Shown: positions 1-7,433 of the stretch, piece after piece
How the letters are laid out: every line of letters starts with the position of its first letter
Numbering within the stretch: position 1 is the first letter of the stretch
Assembly (NCBI GenBank): GCA_964429265.1
Contig: CAYSBK010000100.1
Coordinates: 1 to 8,843 of the forward strand
DNA length: 8,843 nucleotides
Direction: 5' to 3'
Source of the DNA: CAYSBK01 sp964429265
GTDB taxonomy: Bacteria > Planctomycetota > Phycisphaerae > Sedimentisphaerales > Anaerobacaceae
The notes under the pieces: generated by a model
What the model was told of the DNA's origin: nothing
Database searches by the model: none
What the model saw: only the letters and a program-made list of their open reading frames with translations
Program-made: the position numbers and the translations under genes

Positions 1-517
1 CAAGCGATTCAATAAGCTCGACGCCTTCAGACAAGGTGTTGACCAGATTCGTCTCGTAGCGGTTCAGCGGCTCAAGCAAAATGACGACGTCTTGTTTGGC
101 GGCGGTGTCTGCAAGCAACTTCAAGGCCTCGGCCAGCCGGCCCAAAGCCTGTTGCCTTGTAGCCGGCGGTTGGGCCGAGCCTTGGATCGACCCGATGATA
201 ACCGCCGCGCCGAATCGCCCCGCCAGGGCAATCATCTCGCTGACAAACGCAACGGCCTTTTCGCGAACGCTTTCCTTGGCATCACTGAGAGATAATCCAT
301 CGAGCACCTGCCCGGCACCGGTGCCGACCGCCGCCAGTGTCAGGGCGTTATTCTCCAGCAGTGCCGCCAGTTTCTTCGCGTCCACGCTGCTGGCGGATGC
401 CGGAAAAAGCTCGACCGCGTCGAAGCCCGCCGCGGCGGCCTTGGCGATACTTACTTCGAGTTCATCCCGGTAAATCCAGGGGCCGCTGGGCAGAGACGGT
501 ACCAGTGAAATTGTCAC
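1..517 (-). CDS. IolO-like sugar epimerase, TIM barrel (3' end outside window)
   Basis: The first 172 residues are present; the C-terminal part lies beyond the left edge. The fold is the xylose isomerase-like TIM barrel of the sugar phosphate isomerase/epimerase superfamily. Visible motifs are GFDAVEL (31-37), AVGTG (63-67) followed by LDGLSLSDA (72-80), an AAVIIGSIQG strand (104-113) and EPLNRYETNLVNT (149-161). E149 is the expected first metal ligand. From memory, the GTG..LADGLSL and EPLNRYET blocks closely match Thermotoga maritima TM0416 (IolO, 5-keto-L-gluconate/D-tagaturonate epimerase), so a ketouronate epimerase is the best guess; another ketose 3-epimerase is possible. It is cytoplasmic, with no signal peptide. 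The GTG start at 517 lies 11 nt after the upstream gene's stop. An in-frame GTG at 532 overlaps that stop (GTGA) and is an alternative. Neither has a strong Shine-Dalgarno, which suggests translational coupling. Confidence 0.85.
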   Translation of the reverse strand, partial: MTISLVPSLPSGPWIYRDELEVSIAKAAAAGFDAVELFPASASSVDAKKLAALLENNALTLAAVGTGAGQVLDGLSLSDAKESVREKAVAFVSEMIALAGRFGAAVIIGSIQGSAQPPATRQQALGRLAEALKLLADTAAKQDVVILLEPLNRYETNLVNTLSEGVELIESL

Positions 518-528
518 GCAGGATTTTA

Positions 529-1548
529 TCACTCTGCAATCCGCACCATAATCTTGGTTATGCCCGCGCGCGATTTGCTCCACCGCTGGAGTGCTTGGCC
601 GGCCTTTTCGAGCGGGACGATTTCGGTAATCACGTCGTCGACGGGGAAACGCCCCGCCTCCAGCAGTTTTATCACACGCGGAAAATCCCCGAGGCAGTTC
701 CGCGAACCCCTGATGTCCAGTTCCTTCTGGACGAACAGCTTCGTCTGATATTGCACGGGTTCGTTCGCATAGCCGATATACACCACCCTGCCGGTAAAGG
801 CGACTTCTTCGACGGCCGCTATGAATGTCTCCGCACGGCCCACGGCTTCGATGACAACGTCCGGCCCATCGCCGTTCGTAAGCTGTGCGACAACCTCGTG
901 CAGGTCAACCTTCGACGGATTAATCGTGTGCCGGGCACCGGCTTTTCGGGCAATTTCCAATTTGTTATCGTCTATGTCCACAGATATAACCTCGGCGCCG
1001 CGAGCGGCCGAGTCTGCAATCGCACCAAGACCTACAAGCCCGCAGCCGAACACCATGACCCGGTCCGACGCGGTTACCTCGCCTCGCTGTGCCCCGTGAA
1101 AACCAACCGTCAGCGGCTCGACCAGCGCCAGCTCCTTCAGCGAGAGTTTCTCGCCGGGATACACATCTCGCCACGATACCACTACGTATTCGGTCATCGC
1201 GCCGTCACGCCGCACGCCCATCGTCCTGTTGTCCCGGCAGGCATTGACACGGCCCCGCCTGCAAGCCGGACAAACCCCGCAGCTTTCATAGGGTGAAACG
1301 GTGACCTTCATTCCCGGCCGGATATTCGCAGGGACGTCGCTGCCGACTTGCTCGATGGTTGCTCCGATTTCGTGGCCGAGTATCATCGGGTAGCGCTGCA
1401 TCGGCATCGTGCCGCGAAAGGCGTTGAGGTCGCCGCCGCAGAAGCCGACGATGCCAACGCGAAGCAACACCTGCTCGGCGCCTGGTGAGGGTCGTTCAAT
1501 CTCACGCAGTTCCACCCTGCCCGGCTCGACAATGTACAATGCCCTCAT
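529..1548 (-). CDS. Zinc-dependent medium-chain alcohol/polyol dehydrogenase
   Basis: This is a 339-residue cytoplasmic NAD-dependent oxidoreductase of the zinc MDR family (threonine/sorbitol/galactonate dehydrogenase type). Catalytic-zinc residues are C37 and D40 (FCGGDL), H59-E60 (GHE) and E144 (EPL). The structural-zinc lobe is C90-x2-C93-x2-C96-x7-C104. The Rossmann domain has GCGLVG (168-173) and an acidic D191 at the end of the second strand, which favours NAD over NADP. The ATG at 1548 is chosen because GGAG (1558-1561) lies 9 nt upstream; a longer reading from TTG 1563 would start inside that ribosome binding site. Substrate cannot be read from sequence. The L-galactose-dehydrogenase-like gene upstream and the IolO-like epimerase downstream make an L-hexonate 5-dehydrogenase (LgoD-like, giving D-tagaturonate) an attractive guess. 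An IolM-like cyclitol dehydrogenase is an alternative. Confidence 0.93.
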   Translation of the reverse strand: MRALYIVEPGRVELREIERPSPGAEQVLLRVGIVGFCGGDLNAFRGTMPMQRYPMILGHEIGATIEQVGSDVPANIRPGMKVTVSPYESCGVCPACRRGRVNACRDNRTMGVRRDGAMTEYVVVSWRDVYPGEKLSLKELALVEPLTVGFHGAQRGEVTASDRVMVFGCGLVGLGAIADSAARGAEVISVDIDDNKLEIARKAGARHTINPSKVDLHEVVAQLTNGDGPDVVIEAVGRAETFIAAVEEVAFTGRVVYIGYANEPVQYQTKLFVQKELDIRGSRNCLGDFPRVIKLLEAGRFPVDDVITEIVPLEKAGQALQRWSKSRAGITKIMVRIAE

Positions 1549-1557
1549 CGCAATGTG

Positions 1558-1561
1558 CTCC
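1558..1561 (-). promoter_or_regulatory. Ribosome binding site for the zinc dehydrogenase
   Basis: GGAG on the coding strand, 9 nt upstream of the ATG at 1548. It decides between that ATG and the longer in-frame TTG at 1563. Confidence 0.6.
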
Positions 1562-1574
1562 AATGCTTTAACCT

Positions 1575-1631
1575 GGCTGTTTGTTGGCAGTTGCCGGCCG
1601 GCGACGCATCAACGATGCACAACAAACCGCC
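1575..1631 (-). repeat. Long imperfect inverted repeat with nested hairpins between two genes
   Basis: The arms are 1575-1586 and 1620-1631: 12 nt each, complementary except for one mismatch. On the coding strand they read GGCGGTTTGTTG and CAACAAACAGCC. The 33-nt interior holds a second perfect hairpin (GCATC-GTT-GATGC, 1606-1618) and the self-complementary GCCGGCCGGC (1593-1602). The structure fills most of the 86-nt gap between the aldo/keto reductase stop and the zinc dehydrogenase start. No T-run follows the second arm, so it is not a classical intrinsic terminator. It may be an mRNA processing or stability element; the function is unknown. Confidence 0.6.
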
Positions 1632-1634
1632 GAT

Positions 1635-2567
1635 TCACATATTATTTTCCGGCCGGCCCTCGAACCACATCTTGTTTTTCACCGGTGCGACCAGTTCTTC
1701 TATGCCGGCCAGAAGCTGCGGGTCGTTTTTGAAATCGAGCGTTTTGATATTGCGCTCGACGTGCTTTAGCTTTGACATTCCGACCACGGTCGTTGCCGCG
1801 TAAGGATAGTCCAGGGCAAAACGCATCGCCACGTCTGCGACGTTGACGCCGTATTGCCGGCACAGCGCCGCGATCTTAGGGCCTGTTTCCAGCACCTCTT
1901 TCGGCGAGCGGTGCCAACTCGGCGGCCCCATCTCCGTCAGGAGTCGCTGATGCAGCGGTGACGCGTTTATCAAGCCGATACCCCGCTGCTGGGTCAAGGG
2001 CCGAAGGACCGTGTCCATCTCGTCCTCTACGAGGTTGTAATGGGCCCAGCTTAGAATCGTATCGACTTCGGCCTGCTCGGCGATGAAACGCAGGTATCTG
2101 ACCGGCAGCCCCGTTATCCCGACAAAGCGTGCCTTGCCCATTTGCTGGACTTTCCTGGCGGCCGGTATCGCTTCCTCGAGTACCTGGCGGCGGTCGCCGA
2201 ACTCTATATCGTGAACCTGGTACAGGTCGACGTAATCCGTCCCCAGCCGCAGCAGCGATTCGTCGATGCTTTCGATAACACGATTGTAGGAGAAATCAAA
2301 CTTGTCGGTATCGTAGCGGCAGCACTTCGTTGCCAGAAAGACGTTGTGGCGTTTGCCTTTAAGTGCTTTGCCGAGGCGGCTCTCGGCCAGCGTCACGCCG
2401 TACATCGGGGCGACGTCGAAATAATTGATGCCGTGGTCGATGGCATAGTGAACGGCCCTGATGCCTTCGGCCTCGTCGGTCCGCCCGAATACGTCCCCCA
2501 GCGGTGACGCGCCGAATCCTATTACCGAAACCCGTGCGCCGGTTTTGCCTAACGTGCGGTACTCCAT
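1635..2567 (-). CDS. Aldo/keto reductase, L-galactose/L-fucose dehydrogenase-like
   Basis: This 310-residue cytoplasmic AKR oxidises or reduces a sugar with NAD(P). The catalytic tetrad is complete: D51 and Y56 (FDVAPMYG), K81 (LATKCC) and H119 (YQVHDIEFG). Family features include RTLGKTGARVSVIGFGASPL near the N-terminus, FVGITGLPVRYL, INASPLHQRLLTEMGPP and the C-terminal PVKNKMWFEG. From memory these match plant L-galactose dehydrogenase and bacterial D-threo-aldose/L-fucose dehydrogenases far better than general AKRs. The likely reaction is L-galactose (or a stereochemically similar L-sugar) to its lactone. The ATG at 2567 begins 10 nt after the preceding stop. The longer open frame to 2726 runs into the upstream gene and adds an unrelated Cys/Trp/Arg-rich stretch, so it was not used. 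Substrate identity is inferred. Confidence 0.93.
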   Translation of the reverse strand: MEYRTLGKTGARVSVIGFGASPLGDVFGRTDEAEGIRAVHYAIDHGINYFDVAPMYGVTLAESRLGKALKGKRHNVFLATKCCRYDTDKFDFSYNRVIESIDESLLRLGTDYVDLYQVHDIEFGDRRQVLEEAIPAARKVQQMGKARFVGITGLPVRYLRFIAEQAEVDTILSWAHYNLVEDEMDTVLRPLTQQRGIGLINASPLHQRLLTEMGPPSWHRSPKEVLETGPKIAALCRQYGVNVADVAMRFALDYPYAATTVVGMSKLKHVERNIKTLDFKNDPQLLAGIEELVAPVKNKMWFEGRPENNM

Positions 2568-2577
2568 AAAGAATCGC

Positions 2578-3720
2578 TCAGTCGCCGATGCTCTGCCATT
2601 GCTGGGTCTTGGCCGATGCCAGCACCTTGTCGCACACCACCTGTGTAGCCAGGCCGTCCTTGAAATCTGGACACAGTTTCTCGCCAGTCGCCAGTGACCT
2701 GAGGAAATCGGCCAGCAGGTGAACAAAGGTGTGCTCGTACCCGATAGTGCAGCCCGGCACCCACCAGTTTTTCATATATGGGTGGTCGGAATCCCACACC
2801 TGGATCGTCCGCCAGCCCCGCAGACGACTTTCCCTGTCGTATTCAAAGTATTTCAGCTCGTGGGAGCTTTCCAGGTCGAAGGCTACCGAACCATTTTCGC
2901 CGTTGATTTCGAACGTATGCTGGTTCTTCCTGCCGCGGGCGTAGCGGGTGGATTCGAACGTCGCCAGTGCACCGTTGCCGAATCGCGCAAGAAAGGCACA
3001 CGCATCGTCAATCCCCACCGGCATAATCTTCTCCGGATCGTCCTGCATCGGCCTTTCTTTTACGAACGTCTCGGTCATCGCGCAGACTTTTTCGATAGGC
3101 CCTATCAGCCACATTGCCAGGTCTATCGAGTGCGCAAGCAAATCTCCCGTAACGCCGCTGCCTGCCGTTCGCTGTTCCAGTCGCCACAGTGCATCTCCGC
3201 CCTGCGGAACCTTCGGGCTGATGGTCCAGTCCTGCAAATACTTCGCACGGTAGTGAAAGACCCTGCCGATGCGGCCGTCGTCGACGATGGCCTTGGCCAG
3301 GGCCACGGCCGGAACACCGCGGTAATTAAACCATACCAGGTTGGGTTTGCCGCTTTTCTCGATCGCCTCGACCATTTTTCGACCTTCCTCGGCGTTCATT
3401 GCAAGCGGCTTCTCGCAGGCTACGATTTTGCCCGCGCGGGCGGCGGCAACGGCAATCTCGCAGTGCAGATGGTTCGGCACGCATATGTCGATGAGGTCGA
3501 TGTCGTCGCGCTCGATCAGCTTCCGCCAGTCCGTCTCGATGCTCTGCCAGCCCCATCGATCGGCAAAGGCTTTCAGCTTCTCGTGGTTGCGGCTGGATGC
3601 ACATTTCAGCACCGGCTCATACTCGAGATCGAAGAACCGGCTCACCTTGAGATACGCATTCGAATGGGCCCGGCCCATAAAGCCCCTGCCGATAATCCCG
3701 ACATTCAATTTCTTCGTCAT
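2578..3720 (-). CDS. Cytoplasmic Gfo/Idh/MocA family sugar/cyclitol dehydrogenase
   Basis: The product is 380 residues. The N-terminal Rossmann domain starts at once with [13 protein letters not shown] (8-19; GxGxxG = G11, G13, G16). It is followed by VPNHLH (81-86), the hallmark EKP (E103-K104-P105) and NYRGVPA (132-138). The C-terminal domain has GDLLAHSID, giving D193 and H197. With K104 these form the Lys-Asp-His set of myo-inositol dehydrogenase and relatives, so it is probably an active NAD(P)-dependent oxidoreductase on a sugar, cyclitol or keto-derivative. There is no signal peptide. The ATG at 3720 overlaps the upstream stop as ATGA, and GGGAG lies 9 nt upstream of it. The longer frame to 3816 only extends through the upstream gene and is rejected. 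The exact substrate cannot be determined from sequence. Confidence 0.94.
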   Translation of the reverse strand: MTKKLNVGIIGRGFMGRAHSNAYLKVSRFFDLEYEPVLKCASSRNHEKLKAFADRWGWQSIETDWRKLIERDDIDLIDICVPNHLHCEIAVAAARAGKIVACEKPLAMNAEEGRKMVEAIEKSGKPNLVWFNYRGVPAVALAKAIVDDGRIGRVFHYRAKYLQDWTISPKVPQGGDALWRLEQRTAGSGVTGDLLAHSIDLAMWLIGPIEKVCAMTETFVKERPMQDDPEKIMPVGIDDACAFLARFGNGALATFESTRYARGRKNQHTFEINGENGSVAFDLESSHELKYFEYDRESRLRGWRTIQVWDSDHPYMKNWWVPGCTIGYEHTFVHLLADFLRSLATGEKLCPDFKDGLATQVVCDKVLASAKTQQWQSIGD

Positions 3721-4619
3721 CGAGTTATCTCCCTGATTAGTTCTCTCATAAAACCGGGGGCCTTCCGTGCAGCAGTCTCCGTCTCGGCGCAGAAACAGTA
3801 GTCCGCGCACCACCACGGCAACTCGCTGATTATCGACTTGATGGGTGAAAGGGCCTCTACAAAGTTGATTTTGCCTTCGCCGAAAGGCGCGTGCGTGCTG
3901 GTTTCGTTGTCGTGCAGCGTGCCGTCGGAATCGATCAGATGAAGGTGGCCTATCGCGCCGTCCAGCAATTGCGCGTACTGGGCCACACCGCCGGGCAGCG
4001 TTTCCTTTTCGCCGGTCTGTCGCGCGCCGACCACCGCGCCCATATAGGCGTGGCTGGTATCGAAAAGCAGCTTGAAATTGTCACTGCCCACCGCCTCGAC
4101 GGTTCGCTTGACCTCGCTGGGCTTGTTCAGCCAGAAGCCCGGCTCAAACTCCCACGCTATCAGCACGCCGGCAACGGATGCTTCCTTGGCTGCGGCCCGC
4201 CACGTGCTCACCAGCCTGGCAAAACGCTGCTCGTATTGATGCTGTTGGAGTTCGTCCGGAGGGCTGACCGTGTCTACGCGCAGCGTGCGGATACCGAGCT
4301 GCTCGCAGAAAAACAGGCACTTGCGGACAACCTGAAGGTACTGTTCTTGCTCCGCGAGCGCCGGCGGGACCGCCGTGAAATCCGGCGCATAGCCCGAGAT
4401 GCCGAGACCAAAGTCCTCTATGCGTTTTCTCAGTTGCCGGCATTTGTCGGCCGTGTCGTACTCCTGTGCGCTGGGGTGCGGCCTGAAGCCGTTGAGTTCG
4501 ATCCCGTCGAACCCGACCTCCGCCGCGTATTCGAGCACTTTGTCCAGCGGCCACGGGTCCTGCGCAAACGGACCAAAACAAAACGCCCAGGTGCCGATTG
4601 ATATTTTCGGCGTGTTCAT
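3717..4619 (-). CDS. Sugar phosphate isomerase/epimerase-type TIM barrel
   Basis: This 300-residue cytoplasmic protein has the xylose isomerase-like (AP endonuclease 2-type) TIM barrel. Motifs in order are [10 protein letters not shown] (36-45), a barrel strand with [10 protein letters not shown] (154-163), [10 protein letters not shown] (184-193), [20 protein letters not shown] (224-243) with [10 protein letters not shown] after it, and a C-terminal [10 protein letters not shown] (271-280). Likely metal ligands are E157, D187, H190 or H225/H227, and E279, as in related epimerases. From memory the [19 protein letters not shown] block recurs in Planctomycetota isomerases next to Gfo/Idh genes. 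The product belongs to a different subgroup from the IolO-like gene at the left end. GGGAGA lies just upstream of the ATG at 4619. The stop overlaps the next gene's start (ATGA). The specific sugar is unknown; isomerisation or epimerisation of a keto-sugar made by a Gfo/Idh partner is the usual inference. Confidence 0.9.
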   Translation of the reverse strand: MNTPKISIGTWAFCFGPFAQDPWPLDKVLEYAAEVGFDGIELNGFRPHPSAQEYDTADKCRQLRKRIEDFGLGISGYAPDFTAVPPALAEQEQYLQVVRKCLFFCEQLGIRTLRVDTVSPPDELQQHQYEQRFARLVSTWRAAAKEASVAGVLIAWEFEPGFWLNKPSEVKRTVEAVGSDNFKLLFDTSHAYMGAVVGARQTGEKETLPGGVAQYAQLLDGAIGHLHLIDSDGTLHDNETSTHAPFGEGKINFVEALSPIKSIISELPWWCADYCFCAETETAARKAPGFMRELIREITR

Positions 4620-4690
4620 CTGCTTCTCCCGAAGAAACTGGCTTATCGGAAAAACTGGTTCAAAACCCCGTTATTGCTGCCGCGGCCGGG

Positions 4691-5887
4691 TTAAAGCAGG
4701 TTCAGGGGGTGCTCACGATTCTTCAACGGCATCTCGACCGGCCCGTTCACACGGTGTGATTCATAAACCGCCATAATCATTTCCAGCGCCCATCTGCCGT
4801 CGTACATACTGCCGGCGGGCTGGCTGTCGGTCTCAATCGCCCGTATCAAATCCCGCGCAATCAGACGGTTGCCGCGTTCATGCGATTCGACGTCCTTGAT
4901 GGGTTCAACCTTGCCTATGCCGGCACTTGTTATCTGCTGCCAGCGGGCCTTGCTTCGGCCTGGCTGCCAGGTCGGGTCGTCGATAAACCACGACGTGCGC
5001 GGCCTGTCGCCGCCCTGGCCTATTGTAACAATGCCTCTGCTGCCGTAAAGCTGCAGGCCCCAGCGATTCCCCACGCCGTAGCTGGCCCGGTGCGAGCCGA
5101 AGAAACCAACGGCCAGCCCGCCGAAACGGTACATCGCATTTATCTCGTCCCCGGCGACAGGGCCGTAACCTTCTCGACCCTGCCGTACATTCGCCGAGCT
5201 TATCCGTTTTCGATTTTCGCGGACCTCCGCAAAGCACCACATCGGGTCGCCGGCGAATATCCGCATGAGGTCGAAGGTATGGGTACCGAGGCACATCAGG
5301 TCGAAGCCGGCCCCGCGTTTGTCCTCCTTGCCCCTGCCGCGAAGCTCGAGCAGGTCGCCCAGCTTGCCCTCGGCCAGAAGCTCCGCGGTGCGCCTGGTGG
5401 TTGGGCTGTAGCGTCTTTGATGTGCAATCGCCAGCTTGAGGTTCTTCTTTTCCAGAGCCGCGATCATCTCGTCGGCTTCGCGAAGCGTCCGACACATAGG
5501 CTTTTCGAGAAAGACGTGCGCGCCGACCCGGGCACAGGCGAGAACCATTTCGCAATGACAATCAATCCACCGCGGAGCGACGCTCACAATGTCGGGCCGC
5601 TCCTTCTCGAGCATCTCGTGATAGTCGGCGTAAAGCCTCTTTGCGCCGAGTCTTTTGCCCGCCCCGGCCCTGCCTTGGGCGTCCTCGTCCGCAACGGCCA
5701 CCACCTCGGCCTCGGGTATGTCATTCCATACCACGTCAAGGCCGTGCCCGTAATCACCCCGGCCGGTCCTGCCGATGACCGCCACCCGGTAGCGCCGACT
5801 TTCAGCGGCGCCGGCACCGCCAAGCGCAAAGACACCAGCCAGCCCCGCCGAGCCTTTGACAAAATCCCGACGCGTGATGTGACTCAA
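4691..5887 (-). CDS. Tat-exported Gfo/Idh/MocA oxidoreductase
   Basis: The product is 398 residues with a twin-arginine signal: T5-R6-R7-D-F-V-K11, then an Ala/Gly/Leu-rich stretch and a likely cleavage after GAGAA (about residue 28). Tat export implies folding with bound nicotinamide cofactor before export, as in glucose-fructose oxidoreductase. The Rossmann start is VAVIGRTGRGDYGHG (35-49), followed by EKP (128-130; K129). A GTHTFDLM segment gives H203 and D206. The Asp usually four residues before this His is C199 here. No in-frame ATG exists. I chose the TTG at 5887 because the same TTG in the duplicated contig end (6042) has AAAGGGG 7 nt upstream. The gene spans up to an assembly gap but reads through without frameshift. 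The substrate is probably an extracytoplasmic sugar or glycoside. Confidence 0.88.
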   Translation of the reverse strand: MSHITRRDFVKGSAGLAGVFALGGAGAAESRRYRVAVIGRTGRGDYGHGLDVVWNDIPEAEVVAVADEDAQGRAGAGKRLGAKRLYADYHEMLEKERPDIVSVAPRWIDCHCEMVLACARVGAHVFLEKPMCRTLREADEMIAALEKKNLKLAIAHQRRYSPTTRRTAELLAEGKLGDLLELRGRGKEDKRGAGFDLMCLGTHTFDLMRIFAGDPMWCFAEVRENRKRISSANVRQGREGYGPVAGDEINAMYRFGGLAVGFFGSHRASYGVGNRWGLQLYGSRGIVTIGQGGDRPRTSWFIDDPTWQPGRSKARWQQITSAGIGKVEPIKDVESHERGNRLIARDLIRAIETDSQPAGSMYDGRWALEMIMAVYESHRVNGPVEMPLKNREHPLNLL

Positions 5888-5892
5888 CCTCA
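5838..5892. repeat. 55-bp contig-end overlap, left copy
   Basis: This is identical over all 55 bases to 5993-6047 and ends exactly where the N run begins. It encodes the Tat motif region of the exported Gfo/Idh gene. It is almost certainly the same genomic sequence present at the ends of two contigs, not a true repeat. Confidence 0.9.
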
Positions 5893-5992
5893 NNNNNNNN
5901 NNNNNNNNNNNNNNNNNNNNNNNNNNNNNNNNNNNNNNNNNNNNNNNNNNNNNNNNNNNNNNNNNNNNNNNNNNNNNNNNNNNNNNNNNNNN
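5893..5992. other. Scaffold gap of exactly 100 N
   Basis: Exactly 100 undefined bases, the conventional length for a gap of unknown size. Both sides carry the same 55-bp sequence, so the real gap is probably negative (an overlap). Any protein reading through the Ns is an artefact. Confidence 0.97.
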
Positions 5993-6047
5993 GCCAGCCC
6001 CGCCGAGCCTTTGACAAAATCCCGACGCGTGATGTGACTCAACCTCA
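5993..6047. repeat. 55-bp contig-end overlap, right copy, with second copy of gene start
   Basis: Exact copy of 5838-5892 beginning directly after the N run. On the minus strand it holds the TTG start at 6042 and the first codons (about 16) of the exported Gfo/Idh protein, including its RR motif, and then runs into the gap. This is not a separate gene or a pseudogene. It should be merged with the left copy. Confidence 0.9.
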
Positions 6048-6049
6048 AG

Positions 6050-6056
6050 CCCCTTT
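6050..6056 (-). promoter_or_regulatory. Ribosome binding site for the Tat Gfo/Idh gene
   Basis: AAAGGGG on the coding strand, 7 nt upstream of the TTG at 6042 (equivalent to 5887 after merging the contig overlap). It supports the TTG start, with no ATG available in frame. A second in-frame TTG at 6048 is too close to it. Confidence 0.55.
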
Positions 6057-6071
6057 GTACAGGCCGCGGCC

Positions 6072-7433
6072 TTAGTCGTCCCGGCCGATCTGTTCCAGGT
6101 ACTCGGCGTACATCGCACCGCGGTCGACCGTACTGCCCTTCGGCGCAGAATAGACCGCCACTCCAAATCCGAGGTGGAATTTCTCGCCTTTCTTTACCAG
6201 GACTTTGCTGGGCTCGCCACCGGCGACTTTTTGTCGGCCGAAGGGATTGGCGGCGATAAGGCCGTAGTCGCGGGCGTGGTACCAGCTGCGACGGAAGTTC
6301 TTCGGGTCGGGCATTACCGTCATACCAATCAGCGTATCGTCGATGACCCCGCTGTAGTCGCACCAGTCGGATGCCTTGCCGTAGACCTTCTCGGCGCCCT
6401 TGAGACCGTCGGCGTTGAGAATCTGTCCCCCGTAGCGTTCCTCAATGGGTGTTGCCACGCGAATACCCAAGCCGTATTCCTGGTCGTCCCCGAAGACGAA
6501 GTCACAGACGTCCGACGAAAACGTGCTGTCGTATATCAAGAGGTAATAGTTGGCCCGTGCCACGATAGTGTACTTGCAAATCTCGTGAACTATCCGATTA
6601 CCTTGCTTATCAAGGTAGAAGTTGCTCACCGTGAACGTGCCCTTGCCGGGCCCGCCCTTGGGCTTGCCGATGAACATTTCGTGCTCGGTCTTTTGTTTCA
6701 GCCGCCAGTAGTCGTTGCCGTTTATCCCCGCGAACGTCAGCCAGATGCCCGGATGATAGGTAGCGTGGTCAGTCGAGTCCTTGCCCTCGATGGGCGGATG
6801 ATTGCGAGTGACCTGGATCCCGGAGGGAGTCTTGACATTGGCAAAATAGGGCCGCGGTATCTTGCTGGTGCCCGTGTAGTACGTCGCGAAAGGCTTGCCG
6901 TCAATCATAATCTCCAGCCCGATCGGCACGTACTTGAAGCTGACGACGGGAGCGCTCTTACTTTCCTCTTCCCCACCCTCGATATCCTTATCCAGCAGTT
7001 TTCCATCGGAGGCGATTTCAAGTTCAATTTCCTTTCCGTCGGCGGTTTCGGCCTTGACTTCATAGATGACCTCGACCTGCTGTTCGATTTTTTTCGGACT
7101 GAGAGCGCCCAACTCTTTCTGGATTGTGGCCCGTACTGCCGGGGGGACCTTGTCCAGGTTGATTTCTTCTTCCTTCTGAAGCAGCGTACCGTTGGCTGCT
7201 ACCTGAAGCTCAATGTCTTTGCCGTCGCTGGTTTTCGCTTCGATTTTGTACACGACCTGGCCGTGTTTGGTATCGCGGTCGATCTCACCTATCTGGGCCC
7301 CACTCAGCTCGTGTTTGACCGTTGCCTGCACGGCCTGGGGCAGGTCCGCCAGCGCTTCCGCCTCCGCCGCGTCGCCGGTAACCATCACAGCACTCAACAG
7401 GCAAACCACCATCAACATTGCTGTCCTGTTCAT
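6072..7433 (-). CDS. Secreted protein: two PepSY-like repeats fused to a DUF6807 (PmoA-like) domain
   Basis: The product is 453 residues. A Sec signal peptide covers about 1-22 (hydrophobic MLMVVCLLSAVMV core, then GDAAEA). Two tandem PepSY-like repeats follow, about 29-88 and 95-150. Both run LP/VP..V.AT...EL, then VYKIEA or IYEVKA, then DGK.IEL, then DG/NG.LL. An acidic linker (GGEEE) leads to a DUF6807 domain (about 165-435). Its marks are VKTPSGIQVTRNHPP (200-214), TDHATYHPGIW (221-231), INGNDYW (237-243) and HARDYGLIAANPFG (386-399). DUF6807 is often labelled methane oxygenase PmoA, but it is not a particulate methane monooxygenase subunit. The biochemical role is unknown, probably extracytoplasmic and carbohydrate-linked by context. 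AGGGAG lies 6 nt upstream of the ATG. The stop is 29 nt before the Tat Gfo/Idh start. Confidence 0.88.
   Translation of the reverse strand: MNRTAMLMVVCLLSAVMVTGDAAEAEALADLPQAVQATVKHELSGAQIGEIDRDTKHGQVVYKIEAKTSDGKDIELQVAANGTLLQKEEEINLDKVPPAVRATIQKELGALSPKKIEQQVEVIYEVKAETADGKEIELEIASDGKLLDKDIEGGEEESKSAPVVSFKYVPIGLEIMIDGKPFATYYTGTSKIPRPYFANVKTPSGIQVTRNHPPIEGKDSTDHATYHPGIWLTFAGINGNDYWRLKQKTEHEMFIGKPKGGPGKGTFTVSNFYLDKQGNRIVHEICKYTIVARANYYLLIYDSTFSSDVCDFVFGDDQEYGLGIRVATPIEERYGGQILNADGLKGAEKVYGKASDWCDYSGVIDDTLIGMTVMPDPKNFRRSWYHARDYGLIAANPFGRQKVAGGEPSKVLVKKGEKFHLGFGVAVYSAPKGSTVDRGAMYAEYLEQIGRDD

Noticed and set aside
81..1296. Plus-strand open frames over the epimerase and zinc dehydrogenase
   Set aside because: They are antisense to well-supported genes with family motifs, have Arg/Pro/Ala-rich low-complexity translations and show no recognisable domain. 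High GC content opens such shadow frames.
2719..6037. Long plus-strand open frames (up to 385 residues) opposite the Gfo/Idh and TIM-barrel genes
   Set aside because: They are antisense shadows; one runs through the N gap. None has a recognisable family motif or consistent gene spacing.
5838..6047. 55-bp direct repeat as a mobile-element target duplication or attachment site
   Set aside because: The copies abut a 100-N gap exactly on both sides, and 55 bp is far too long for an ordinary target duplication. An assembly overlap explains it fully.
6061..6072. Perfect 12-bp palindrome AGGCCGCGGCCT at the stop of the PepSY-DUF6807 gene
   Set aside because: It has no loop, no T-run and lies in the 29-nt spacer of an apparent operon. 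In GC-rich sequence such a palindrome is expected by chance now and then.
5993..6166. N-terminal extension of the Tat Gfo/Idh protein through the N run into the upstream gene
   Set aside because: It is an artefact of translating Ns. The residues before the gap belong to another frame of the PepSY-DUF6807 gene and the duplicated contig end.
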